Of a DNA stretch of 64,000 nt, positions 1 to 8,017 are shown in pieces. A program made the translations under genes and the position numbers. Where the stretch lies: assembly GCF_014596565.1 (NCBI RefSeq), contig NZ_NOIN01000003.1, positions 310,001-374,000 of the forward strand, in the 5' to 3' direction. The notes beneath the pieces are model-generated. The model ran no database searches. It saw nothing but the letters and a program-made list of their open reading frames with translations, and was not told the DNA's origin. This stretch comes from Pseudomonas sp. PSB18 (GTDB taxonomy: Bacteria > Pseudomonadota > Gammaproteobacteria > Pseudomonadales > Pseudomonadaceae). Each line of letters starts with the position of its first letter. Positions within the stretch are counted from its first letter, which is position 1.

Positions 1-88
1 CAAGCCTTGCTCCCACAGGGGATGGGTGTTGTTCACAGAAACTGTGATCCACACCCTGTTCTGTGGGAGCAAGGCTTGCCCGCGATAA
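1..88. repeat. REP-type inverted repeat pair
   Basis: Two REP cores face each other. The left arm begins CAAGCCTTGCTCCCACAG and the right arm at about 60-87 reads CTGTGGGAGCAAGGCTTG. The left end is cut by the window edge. The same core recurs near 35.24 kb, so this is a dispersed chromosomal repeat and not a gene-specific terminator. Confidence 0.8.
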
Positions 89-175
89 TGTCATCAGCAA
101 CAACCTGGGCCCACCTGACACACCCAGTAGCATCTTCGGTTATGCTCCCCGTTCGTCGCAAATGCCGGAGCCCCC

Positions 176-568
176 ATGTCCCTCACCCGCCTGCTCGTCC
201 CCGTCAGCCTTGCCCTGCTGAGCGCTTGCGCCACGCAACCGAAAAACAACGTGACCGTGGAGAAACTCAGCGAGTGCCCGGTGCGGCTCAACAACGGGCA
301 GAACATGATCCTCAGCTTGCCCAGCAACCCCACCACCGGGTATCGCTGGGCGATCCAGGATTCGGCGGGCGGCGTGTTGAAAGCGCTGGGCCCCGAGGTC
401 TACCGCAATCCGGAAGACGCCGGCATCGTCGGCGCCGCCGGCGTGTCGACCTGGCGCTTCCAGGCATTCGCCGCCGGTACCGGCCGGTTGCGCCTGACTT
501 ATCAACAGCCCTGGGCCCCCGAAGTACCGCCCGTGGAAACCTTCGACTGTGCCATTGCGGTGAATTGA
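176..568 (+). CDS. chagasin-like (I42 family) protease inhibitor, lipoprotein
   Basis: A 130-residue protein with a lipoprotein signal (lipobox LLSAC, Cys18), so it should be an envelope lipoprotein. Residues 51-58 read NPTTGYRW, the NPTTG loop typical of chagasin-type inhibitors. A glycine-rich loop (GIVGAAG) follows and a QPW segment sits near the C-terminus where the family has its third inhibitory loop. Chagasins are compact beta proteins that block papain-type cysteine proteases, and their length matches. The next gene, on the opposite strand, is an omptin, which is not a cysteine protease, so a functional link is not implied. The exact target is unknown. Confidence 0.8.
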   Translation: MSLTRLLVPVSLALLSACATQPKNNVTVEKLSECPVRLNNGQNMILSLPSNPTTGYRWAIQDSAGGVLKALGPEVYRNPEDAGIVGAAGVSTWRFQAFAAGTGRLRLTYQQPWAPEVPPVETFDCAIAVN

Positions 569-630
569 TAATCGGTCGGCCGCCCTCACGCTGATGGAGG
601 CGGCTGGCTGTACGTTGCGACGCCGCATCT

Positions 631-1590
631 TCAAAAAGCGTGTTTCAACCCGATGGTCGTCATGACGCTGGAGCTTTCGATGCCCGCGGAATCGGTATAG
701 CTATCGCGGTAGTTATCGGAACGATTCTTAACGGTGAGGCTGCCTTTTTTATTCCGTGTGCGACTCCACGTGCTCTCCACGAAAATATTCGTGTTGGCGG
801 TCATGTCATAGCCCAACTTTCCTCCCAGCGAATAATACTGTTGATGCTTTGTTTTGCCGACAAACGTCTTATCGGCCAGGTAGTGCTCATCAATGTCAGT
901 GGCAGAAGCCCAGCGACTGTACTTGAACACCCCCTCCATATCGAAACGCTTGTATCGATAGCTACCGACCAATCCAACATACGGGGTTTTAAAGTGCTGT
1001 TTGTAGCCCGTTACCGTTACGTCCGCCGGAAACTCGCCAGTGTATGCACCGTTGTTGTAGCTAAAGGATCCGCCCTTGGCGATGAAGCTGAAGCGGCGCT
1101 CCTGGTATCCAGCCATCAGGCCCAGGCGATAAGCAGGTTCATTCAATAACCAGCCCTTGAGATTGATATCGAATTCGTTGGCATATCTCAGGGTTGTGTT
1201 GGGGTGGACGGCGCGGTCTGTCCATTGGCTCTGGGAGGCATCGACCCAGTCATCGTCATTCATGTATCCGCTCTTGTCGGTGATCGTCGTCCAGCCTGAT
1301 GCCCCCAGTGAAACCCAGGGGCGCACGTTCCAATCGAGTGAACCTTTGATGACCGCAGCATTTTTGTACTTCCAGTCGAGCTGGCTGACCTTCCGCCCAC
1401 CTTCCTCGGGTTCGTAGACCCGCTCTTGGGTCTGACCACTCAGAACACCTGCATTGATGCCAAGCGTAATTTTCTCATTTACGTACAAGTGCCTCGTGCC
1501 ATCAGCAGCGACTGGAAGCGCAACCGTCGCGGCTGTTGCAAATATAACAAAATGAATTCGCCCGGCTGCTTTCTTCCCTTGTACAAACAT
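631..1590 (-). CDS. omptin-family outer-membrane protease
   Basis: A 319-residue protein with a cleavable signal (about residues 1-29, ending PVAAD) and a C-terminal aromatic residue (KHAF), as in beta-barrel proteins of the outer membrane. It carries the omptin catalytic pairs: Asp112/Asp114 in NDDDWVD, matching Asp83/Asp85 of OmpT, and Asp224/His226 in DIDEHY, matching Asp210/His212. Omptins (OmpT, Pla, PgtE) are surface proteases that bind LPS and cut basic peptides. They are best known in enterobacteria, and an apparently complete one in a Pseudomonas is less usual. It stands alone, with a palindrome in the upstream region. Confidence 0.85.
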   Translation of the reverse strand: MFVQGKKAAGRIHFVIFATAATVALPVAADGTRHLYVNEKITLGINAGVLSGQTQERVYEPEEGGRKVSQLDWKYKNAAVIKGSLDWNVRPWVSLGASGWTTITDKSGYMNDDDWVDASQSQWTDRAVHPNTTLRYANEFDINLKGWLLNEPAYRLGLMAGYQERRFSFIAKGGSFSYNNGAYTGEFPADVTVTGYKQHFKTPYVGLVGSYRYKRFDMEGVFKYSRWASATDIDEHYLADKTFVGKTKHQQYYSLGGKLGYDMTANTNIFVESTWSRTRNKKGSLTVKNRSDNYRDSYTDSAGIESSSVMTTIGLKHAF

Positions 1591-1663
1591 TTATAACTTC
1601 CCTGATGAATAAACTTAGTTCAGCCGCCTCTTGCAATTGCAGGCACATCGGCAGTCGCTTTTG

Positions 1664-1692
1664 AAGTTGCGCTTTTTATATCAACGCAACTT
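1664..1692. promoter_or_regulatory. inverted repeat upstream of the omptin gene
   Basis: AAGTTGCG and CGCAACTT form an exact 8-bp inverted repeat separated by 13 AT-rich bases, about 75 bp upstream of the omptin start. This could be an operator or part of a promoter. No regulator is assigned. The rest of 1591-1894 shows no gene; cmoA is transcribed away on the other side. Confidence 0.4.
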
Positions 1693-1894
1693 TATTCAGC
1701 AAGAAACGAACCGAAAACACCGCTAAACAAAATGTGCCGGGAAGTTGCATTACTGTTCACCTCCAGCGGACCTGCCGCAGCCCCCGTCGAGCCGATGAGC
1801 ATGAGGGCGGGGCCCGGGCATAGATCAAAGATCACGCTTTGGCGCATTAATTTGGCTAAAATGCCCGCCTTTTCACCCTGCCGCTGGAACCGCC

Positions 1895-2638
1895 GTGAGC
1901 AACGACCCTGATCGCCTATTCGCCCAACCCCTGGCCCAAGTGCCTGACTTCGCCTTCAACGAGGACGTGGTGCGGGTGTTCCCGGACATGATCAAGCGCT
2001 CGGTGCCGGGTTACCCGACCATTGTCGAAAACCTCGGCGTGCTTGCCGCGCAATTTGCCCAGCCGGGCAGTGTGCTCTATGACCTGGGTTCCTCCCTGGG
2101 CGCGGTGACCCAGGCGCTGCGCCGCCATGTGCGCACCGACGGTTGCCGGGTGATCGCTGTGGATAACTCGGCGGCCATGGTCGAGCGCTGCCGCGAATAC
2201 CTCAACGGCCAGGACTCGATGTTCCAGGAGCTGCTGCCGGTGGAGGTGATCGAGGGCGATATCCTGGCCCTGGAATTCCAGCCGGCCTCGGTGGTGGCGC
2301 TGAACTTCACCCTGCAGTTCATCGCACCGGATCAGCGTACGGCCTTGTTGAGCCGCATCCGCCAGTCGCTGCTGCCCGGCGGTGCCCTGATCCTGTCGGA
2401 AAAACTGCGCTTCAACGATGAGCAGGAGCACGCGCTGCTCACCGACCTGCACGTCGCGTTCAAGCGCGCCAACGGCTACAGCGAGCTGGAGATTGCCCAG
2501 AAACGCAGCGCCATCGAAAACGTCATGAAGCCCGACAGCCTCGAAGAACACCGCGAACGCCTGTTAGCGGCCGGGTTCTCGAAAGTCGTGCCGTGGTTCC
2601 AATGTCTTAACTTCGCCTCGTTGATAGCCTTGCCATGA
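1895..2638 (+). CDS. cmoA: carboxy-S-adenosyl-L-methionine synthase CmoA
   Basis: A 247-residue class I SAM-dependent enzyme with a GTG start (GTGAGCAACGACC). The SAM-binding motif [11 protein letters not shown] sits near residue 65 and the opening [17 protein letters not shown] is typical of CmoA. It converts SAM and prephenate to carboxy-SAM, which CmoB then uses to modify U34 of tRNAs to cmo5U. Its TGA overlaps the ATG of cmoB by four bases, so the two are translationally coupled. Confidence 0.95.
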   Translation: MSNDPDRLFAQPLAQVPDFAFNEDVVRVFPDMIKRSVPGYPTIVENLGVLAAQFAQPGSVLYDLGSSLGAVTQALRRHVRTDGCRVIAVDNSAAMVERCREYLNGQDSMFQELLPVEVIEGDILALEFQPASVVALNFTLQFIAPDQRTALLSRIRQSLLPGGALILSEKLRFNDEQEHALLTDLHVAFKRANGYSELEIAQKRSAIENVMKPDSLEEHRERLLAAGFSKVVPWFQCLNFASLIALP

Positions 2639-3591
2639 TTGATCTGTCCCCCCTCGCCCGCCGCCTGGCCGGCACGCCCCTGGCCGATTGGGCCGCGACG
2701 CTGCAGACGCAACTCGACACCAAAATGGAAAAGGGCCATGGCGACCTGGAACGCTGGCAGAGCGCCCTCGACGCCTTGCCGGTGTTGCAGCCGAGCGAAA
2801 TCGACCTGTTAAACGGGCTGACCCTCGACACCGATTGCAGCGACGAAACCCGCGCGCAGATGCGCACCGCGCTGATGGGCCTGTCGCCATGGCGCAAGGG
2901 GCCGTTCGACCTGTTTGGCGTGCATGTGGACACCGAATGGCGCTCGGACTGGAAGTGGTCGCGTGTGGCGCCGCACCTGGATCTCAAGGGCAAGCGCATC
3001 CTCGATGTGGGCTGCGGCAACGGTTACTACATGTGGCGGATGCTCGGCGCCGGGGCTGACACGGTGATCGGCGTCGACCCCAACTGGCTGTTCTTCTGCC
3101 AGTTCCAGGCGGTACAGCGCTACCTTTCCCAGCCCAATGCCTGGCACCTGCCGTTCCCGTTCGAAGATTTACCGCCGGACCTGGAAGGCTTCGACACGGT
3201 GTTCTCCATGGGCGTGTTCTATCACCGCCGCTCCCCCATCGAACACCTGCTAGCCCTCAAGGACTGCCTGGTCAAGGGCGGTGAGCTGGTGCTGGAAACG
3301 TTGGTGATCGAGGGCGACGAGCATCAGGTGCTGGTGCCCGAGGACCGCTATGCGCAGATGCGCAACGTCTGGTTCCTGCCTTCGGTGCCGGCCCTGGAAC
3401 GCTGGCTGCGCCGTGCCGGTTTCAGCGATGTGCGTTGCGTGGACGTGAGCCTGACCACCGTGGAAGAACAACGCAGCACGGAGTGGATGAAGTATCAGTC
3501 GCTGAGCGATTTTCTCGATCCCGACGACCACAGCAAGACCATCGAAGGCTTGCCGGCGCCGATGCGGGCGGTGATCGTGGCGCGTAAATAA
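2635..3591 (+). CDS. cmoB: tRNA U34 carboxymethyltransferase CmoB
   Basis: A 318-residue protein of normal family length. A helical N-terminal part is followed by a Rossmann domain with [15 protein letters not shown] as SAM-binding motif I near residue 125, and by [12 protein letters not shown], characteristic of CmoB. It transfers the carboxymethyl group from carboxy-SAM to 5-hydroxyuridine at the tRNA wobble position. It overlaps cmoA by four bases and ends just before a REP cluster. Confidence 0.95.
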   Translation: MIDLSPLARRLAGTPLADWAATLQTQLDTKMEKGHGDLERWQSALDALPVLQPSEIDLLNGLTLDTDCSDETRAQMRTALMGLSPWRKGPFDLFGVHVDTEWRSDWKWSRVAPHLDLKGKRILDVGCGNGYYMWRMLGAGADTVIGVDPNWLFFCQFQAVQRYLSQPNAWHLPFPFEDLPPDLEGFDTVFSMGVFYHRRSPIEHLLALKDCLVKGGELVLETLVIEGDEHQVLVPEDRYAQMRNVWFLPSVPALERWLRRAGFSDVRCVDVSLTTVEEQRSTEWMKYQSLSDFLDPDDHSKTIEGLPAPMRAVIVARK

Positions 3592-3609
3592 ATAGATCAA
3601 ACACCCCCA

Positions 3610-3708
3610 TCCCTGTGGGAGCGGGCCTGCTCGCGATAGCGGTGAATCAATCAAAAGAGTGTTTACTGACACTCCGCTATCGCGAGCAGGCTCGCTCCCA
3701 CAAAGGCG
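3610..3708. repeat. REP inverted pair
   Basis: CTGTGGGAGCGGGCCTGCTCGCGATAG and its near-complement CGCGAGCAGGCTCGCTCCCAC face each other between the 3' ends of cmoB and tadA. The position between convergent genes is typical of Pseudomonas REP elements. Confidence 0.85.
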
Positions 3709-3717
3709 GGTCGGTGT

Positions 3718-4215
3718 TCAATCCTGGAGCTTGGCCCTGCGCGCCTTGAAGAACTCGCTCAACACAGTGCTGCACTCCTCTGCCAATACCCCGCCCTCGA
3801 ACATCACCCGATGGTTCAGGAATGCCTGGCTGAAAAACTGCCCCTGGCTCTGCACGATGCCGGCCTTTGGCTCCAGGGCGCCGTAGACAACCCGGGCGAT
3901 GCGGGAGTGGACGATCAGGCCGGCGCACATGCTGCACGGTTCGAGCGTCACATAGAGGGTGCTGCCGGGCAGGCGATAATTGCTCACGGCCTGGGCGGCG
4001 GCGCGGATGGCGACCATTTCCGCGTGCGCGCTAGGGTCGTGGCCGCTGATCGGACAATTGAAGCCGCGTCCGATGATCTCACCGTCCTGCACCAGCACCG
4101 CGCCCACCGGCACCTCGCCCAGGGCCGCCCCTCGCGCGGCCAGCGCCAGGGCTTCGCGCATGAAGTCCTGGTCGCGGCTGCGGTCAATGATCCGGGCGGG
4201 ACGAATCTGGCGCAT
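3718..4215 (-). CDS. tadA: tRNA-specific adenosine deaminase TadA
   Basis: About 165 residues. It has the zinc deaminase signature HAEMVAIRAAAQA (His and catalytic Glu) and PCSMCAGLIVHSRI (two zinc Cys). It deaminates A34 to inosine in tRNA-Arg(ACG), an essential wobble modification. The ATG at 4215 is preferred because it overlaps the TGA of the upstream oxidase (TGATG); reading further back would extend into that gene. Confidence 0.93.
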   Translation of the reverse strand: MRQIRPARIIDRSRDQDFMREALALAARGAALGEVPVGAVLVQDGEIIGRGFNCPISGHDPSAHAEMVAIRAAAQAVSNYRLPGSTLYVTLEPCSMCAGLIVHSRIARVVYGALEPKAGIVQSQGQFFSQAFLNHRVMFEGGVLAEECSTVLSEFFKARRAKLQD

Positions 4216-5591
4216 CACGCCACCTCGATGGCGGCCATCAGGCCGGTTTCCATGTGGTCGATCACATGGCAGTGGAACATCCACACGCCCGGGTTATCCG
4301 CCACCAGCGCCACCTGTGCCCGCTCGTTCTTGCCCAGCAGGTAGGTGTCGGTGAAATACGGTATGACCTTGTGCCGGTTGGACGCGATCACCTTGAAGCT
4401 CATCCCGTGCAAGTGGACCGGATGCTGGTATTGGGTCATGTTCTTCAATTCGAAAATGTAGCTCTTGCCCTTTTTCAGTATGGCAATCGGCCGGTCGGCG
4501 CATGTCTTGTCGGTGATGTCCCAGGCCTTGCCGTTGATCTGCCACAGACTCGGCGGCTTGCCGTTGTCGACATTGACCGACACCGAACCGACCCACTCGA
4601 AATTGAAGTTGAGTTTCTCGGCATTGGCCAGGTCCGGCTCGGACACCGGATTGGCCGGCAACGCGGGTGGCCATTGGGTCGGCGCGTCGTCGTTGGGCAC
4701 CGAGCGCAGGGTGCCCAGGCGTACCGGCCCGTTGCGCAACGACAACTCTTCCCCGGCCGGCGGGGCCTTGATGGCCAGGCAGATGCGCATGCCCGGGCCC
4801 AACCAGTATTCCTTGCCCAGCGGGCGTGGTTCGATGGGATTGCCGTCCAGGGCATAGATCTGCGCTTCGACACCGGGAATGTTGATCCGGTAAGTCAGGG
4901 TGTTGTCGAGGTTGAGCAGGCGCACCCGGGTGATCTGCCCGGCCGGCAGGTCGATCACCGCCTCCGGCACGCCGTTGATGGTCGCCAGTCGCCCGGCCGT
5001 CCCACCACGAGCCGCCTCGCGAGGGATGCTGAACTCTACGAACTCACCCTGCTCATCCACGTGCCAGCTCTTCAGGCTCAGGGTCTTTTCGTATTTGAAA
5101 CCGGTGGGCTCGCGCTCTTCAATGATCAGCGGCCCCACCAATCCACGCCCCAGCTCTTCGCTGCTGTTGACGTGGGGGTGGTACCAATAGCTGCCGGCGT
5201 CCGGCACGCGGAATTTGTAATCGAAGTATTCACCCGGCAGCACCGGCAGTTGCGAGACATACGGCACACCGTCCATCTCCAGCGGCAGGCGGATCCCGTG
5301 CCAGTGAATGGTGGTGGCGACCGGCAGGTGATTGATGAAACGCACCCGCAACCATTCGCCCTGGCGCACCCGCAACTCGGTACCCGGCGCCGACGGCCCA
5401 AAGGCCCAGGCCTGGGTCTTGTGCCCGGCCACCAGCTCGACGTCCAAAGGCGCCGCAATCAATTCATAGTCATGGCCAGCCTCGGCATCCGCCCGCTTGC
5501 CCAACCAATACCGCGATGCGCCTCCCGCGCCAACGCCCACGACAACAAGACCGGCCAGGCCACCGAGTATTTGGCGACGGGTAAACGACAT
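4215..5591 (-). CDS. Tat-exported multicopper oxidase
   Basis: About 458 residues. A twin-arginine signal (FTRRQILGG plus a hydrophobic stretch) predicts folded export to the periplasm. All copper-site motifs are visible in order: HWHG, YWYHPH, HPVHLHG and the C-terminal HCHVIDHMETG, which holds the type 1 and trinuclear ligands. The family oxidises metals or phenolics; the substrate cannot be told, though copper or iron detoxification is plausible. The second Met (MSFTRRQ) is taken as start; an ATG four codons upstream is possible. The gene is translationally coupled to tadA. Confidence 0.9.
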   Translation of the reverse strand: MSFTRRQILGGLAGLVVVGVGAGGASRYWLGKRADAEAGHDYELIAAPLDVELVAGHKTQAWAFGPSAPGTELRVRQGEWLRVRFINHLPVATTIHWHGIRLPLEMDGVPYVSQLPVLPGEYFDYKFRVPDAGSYWYHPHVNSSEELGRGLVGPLIIEEREPTGFKYEKTLSLKSWHVDEQGEFVEFSIPREAARGGTAGRLATINGVPEAVIDLPAGQITRVRLLNLDNTLTYRINIPGVEAQIYALDGNPIEPRPLGKEYWLGPGMRICLAIKAPPAGEELSLRNGPVRLGTLRSVPNDDAPTQWPPALPANPVSEPDLANAEKLNFNFEWVGSVSVNVDNGKPPSLWQINGKAWDITDKTCADRPIAILKKGKSYIFELKNMTQYQHPVHLHGMSFKVIASNRHKVIPYFTDTYLLGKNERAQVALVADNPGVWMFHCHVIDHMETGLMAAIEVA

Positions 5592-5735
5592 GAATGCAAC
5601 CACCTATTGAATCCGCGGCGAACCGGTGGGCCCGCAAAAGGCGAATACGATACACCTGCAATTGAGAAAGATTAAGTGAAGGATTGTCGTGTAGTCCCTG
5701 CTGGATGCGATGAGGGCGTCCCTCATTTCAGGTTG

Positions 5736-6260
5736 TCAGCCAACCAAAGCGTCCAAGTCCTTGAAAACCAGTCCTGGTAACCGTCGGCCTTCTTTCGCAA
5801 CGTTGACCTGCAAGGCTACTTGGGCCACGTCCAACACGTTCCTGGTAAGCGAATAACCGCCCTTGCTCTGCAGCCAGGTCAGAACGTCCGCCAAGTGCCA
5901 GATAGACGCACTGCCCTCGTGTACGGGCGTCGGGAAGCTGCTCGGGTGGGCCAACATCAACTTGCGCATGTTCTGCCGAGACACGCCAACGATCTCGGCT
6001 ACGTCGGTCAGCCCAACCAGATCAGGGGCAACCTCAATCAGCCTGGCCGATGGCACCGCACGGCGCACGTCGCTCAAAGCGCTGAGCACGGCCTTAATCG
6101 CATCAGGAGCATTGCGCGTGAACTCGAGAGCCAACCGTCCCGGCTGTCCTATGCCTACCAGGGCATCGTCGCAGCCCGCTGCACCCAGCCGCTCCACCAG
6201 TTCATCCGAGGTACGGTCATCGTCAGCAAGCTGATATTTCAGGGTAAAGGTATATTCCAT
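5736..6260 (-). CDS. HTH DNA-binding protein, partner of a broken small gene
   Basis: A 174-residue protein. The N-terminal 80 residues (MEYTFTLKYQLADDD...) look like a small alpha/beta domain. The middle holds an excisionase/MerR-type helix-turn-helix, LTDVAEIVGVSRQNMRKLM, followed by SIWHLADVLTWLQ. GAGGAG lies just before the ATG at 6260, which supports this start. It directly follows the small gene at 6265-6539, with only a few bases between. I recognise the two as a recurring pair in Pseudomonas, possibly toxin-antitoxin-like, but no function is established by sequence alone. Confidence 0.7.
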   Translation of the reverse strand: MEYTFTLKYQLADDDRTSDELVERLGAAGCDDALVGIGQPGRLALEFTRNAPDAIKAVLSALSDVRRAVPSARLIEVAPDLVGLTDVAEIVGVSRQNMRKLMLAHPSSFPTPVHEGSASIWHLADVLTWLQSKGGYSLTRNVLDVAQVALQVNVAKEGRRLPGLVFKDLDALVG

Positions 6261-6264
6261 TGTC

Positions 6265-6539
6265 TTACTCCTCAGCATCGTCATCAGCCTCGCAACGATT
6301 GCGATGGGTAGTGCAATTGTCCACGACGCGTCGTAATGCTCGCGCATGATTGCCAGGGTTTCTCGGCGTGCTCCATATCGATGTGATACAGAACTCACCG
6401 CAACGACACTCCTCGTCGTTATACGGACAATAAGCCCGCCCCAGGCGTGACTGCCGCCGACCTCTACGCGCCACCCCAACGCTTCGGCATGCCTCAGCGC
6501 TTCTTCGACTCCTTTTCTCGGATGCGAGGGACGAATCAT
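6265..6539 (-). pseudogene. frameshifted HicA-like small gene
   Basis: Reading from ATG 6539 gives MIRPSHPRKGVEEALRHAEA and then GWRVEVGGSHAWG. At about 6438-6442 (a CCCC run on the + strand) the sensible sequence jumps frame to RAYCPYNDEECRCGEFC and ITSIWSTPRNPGNHARALRR, ending at 6265. Joined, they make one protein of about 90 residues with a Cys-rich centre that I recognise as a conserved family. The opening resembles HicA-type toxins (GW..V..GSH). One base appears to be missing. As it stands the first frame runs in phase into the downstream HTH gene. Confidence 0.7.
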
Positions 6540-6715
6540 CAGTGCTCTCCAGTATTCGCATGACTTTCCTGGTTGTCAAATGACAACCCAATCCTTCACT
6601 TGGATGATAGGCATTCTCGGCGCACCGATGAGGGCCGAATCGTAGCGAAAGGTGACGGTACCGGACGGCTTCGCTGTCGGTGCAGAAGAGCGCTGAGGAA
6701 AACAGTACGGCCACT

Positions 6716-6749
6716 AAAAAGCCCTGGAGAGGTTATCCACAGGGCTTTT
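6716..6749 (-). terminator. intrinsic terminator after the small membrane protein gene
   Basis: AAAAGCCCTG and CAGGGCTTTT form a 10-bp stem, with A-rich flank on the left so that the leftward transcript ends in a U-rich tract. It lies just beyond the stop of the 6772-7179 gene. Confidence 0.75.
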
Positions 6750-6771
6750 CAGGTACACCGCAACACAAGGA

Positions 6772-7179
6772 TCAACCCGCCAGTAAACGCGCCTTTTCGC
6801 CACGGGGTGTAAGGAAGGCCAGCGCCGCTGCGACCACGAACAGCGCGGGCACATCGCCGAGCAAGTGGCCGTAATGGCTCATGCCATCCATTCCGACACC
6901 AAAGGACTGCACGGCCATGATTGCGCCATGCACGACGCTCGACCAGACCGTGAACCAGATCACGCTCAGGTGCTTCAGCGGATCCCGTGAAGCCCTCAGC
7001 AGGAACACGCCGAGGGTCGCGTAGAGGCCGACGATCATCAGCGGATAGTCGGAATGACCGCTGTGCCATGTCCAACCGGACGGCCACAGGATCATCAGCG
7101 GCCAGATGGCAAACACGGAGATCAGGCCCACCACGATCAAAACCATGCGCAGGGCGGTGAGTCTTTGGGTGTCGTTCAT
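6772..7179 (-). CDS. small integral membrane protein (DUF6632-like)
   Basis: 135 residues with four predicted membrane helices: LRMVLIVVGLISVFAIWPLM, a stretch around LMIVGLYATLGVFLL, one around VHGAIMAVQSFGVG, and LFVVAAALAFL. The ATG at 7179 follows AAGGAGCCCGTC, a good ribosome site; upstream in-frame codons are not needed. It resembles a family of small four-helix membrane proteins of unknown role. It is a single-gene unit with its own terminator. Confidence 0.65.
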   Translation of the reverse strand: MNDTQRLTALRMVLIVVGLISVFAIWPLMILWPSGWTWHSGHSDYPLMIVGLYATLGVFLLRASRDPLKHLSVIWFTVWSSVVHGAIMAVQSFGVGMDGMSHYGHLLGDVPALFVVAAALAFLTPRGEKARLLAG

Positions 7180-7271
7180 GACGGGCTCCTTATTGCGGCG
7201 GGACGGTCGCCGAAACTGGACGTCGTTGAGTATAGAAGGCACCTCGGCTATAGCGCGTCGCAAAAACAGAA

Positions 7272-7306
7272 AACCGTGTGAACGCAGGTTCACACGGTTC
7301 TTTTTT
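7272..7306. terminator. bidirectional hairpin terminator
   Basis: AACCGTGTGAAC and GTTCACACGGTT form a perfect 12-bp stem with a 4-base loop, followed by CTTTTTT on the + strand and with T-rich sequence on the - strand. It lies below the 3' end of the methyltransferase remnant and is placed to stop its leftward transcription. Confidence 0.75.
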
Positions 7307-7384
7307 CACACCCAAGCCATCGAGACCTGGCCAGGATCACTCACACGTGATTATGAATAGCCAATCAAAACTCAATAAGGCCAA

Positions 7385-7600
7385 TTAGTTACATGGATTG
7401 CGTGCCATGACGATCCATACCGCGCCATCGATCATCACCGACCGCTCGCCGGGAAGACCCGCGAAAGCGGCACGAACCGCGACCGAGGCGCGGGCACGGA
7501 TGTCGTCGGGCTGATCAGCGAGCGCACGCGACAGCGGGCCGCCCTCGAACGCCAGCTTCACCGCGTCGAAGCCATGGTCATGGCCGACAGGACGAATCAA
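7385..7600 (-). pseudogene. 3' remnant of a SAM-dependent methyltransferase
   Basis: The open frame encodes about 60 meaningful residues (FDAVKLAFEGGPLSRALADQ, then IRARASVAVRAAFAG and GAVWIVMARNP). This is the C-terminal end of a class I methyltransferase: the IRAR...AV helix and the final beta strand ending MARNP. The SAM-binding core is absent. The frame stops being family-like at about 7590, where a TetR remnant on the other strand begins, so the 5' half has been deleted. Confidence 0.6.
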
Positions 7601-7885
7601 AAGTCGTTAAGCAAGCTCCATTACGAAGCCGGCCCCGCCCATGTCATCGCCCAAATCGAGGCCCTGTTGCGTCAGTTGCACGCGAAGGCGCTTCTGAACG
7701 TGCCCGACCCTCTCCGGTCCGCCCGCTTGTTTGCCGCGCTTTTCAAAGGATCCGACCTCCTGATCATCGCGCGCTTCGATGAGGCGAGAGCAGAGGACGA
7801 CAACGAAATCGAGTCCTATTGCCGGTCAGCCGTCGCCATGTTCATCGCCGCGCACGGGTTGAAGGTTCCGGCTTCGTCGCATTGA
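7574..7885 (+). pseudogene. 3' remnant of a TetR/AcrR-family regulator
   Basis: The frame encodes a helical ligand-binding C-terminal domain (AHVIAQIEALLRQLHAKALL ... FKGSDLLIIARFDEA ... AVAMFIAAHG). There is no N-terminal helix-turn-helix before it, and sequence just upstream reads as methyltransferase on the other strand. A TetR protein is normally near 190-210 residues; about 100 remain here. Confidence 0.55.
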
Positions 7886-7935
7886 GCCATTGGAGGACGT
7901 TACGCAAGTCGCACAAAGCTGCCAGATTCTGCCAG

Positions 7936-7972
7936 ACCCAAAAAGCCAAAAGCCCGCAATTACGCGGGCTTC
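7936..7972 (-). terminator. guaA terminator
   Basis: GCCCGC-AATTAC-GCGGGC stem. In the leftward direction it is followed by TTTTGGCTTTTTG. It sits 46 bp past the guaA stop and would end the guaBA transcript. Confidence 0.8.
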
Positions 7973-8017
7973 AGGGTATTTCTTGCTAGATTGCGCCGGA
8001 CAATACCGGACGTCCAA

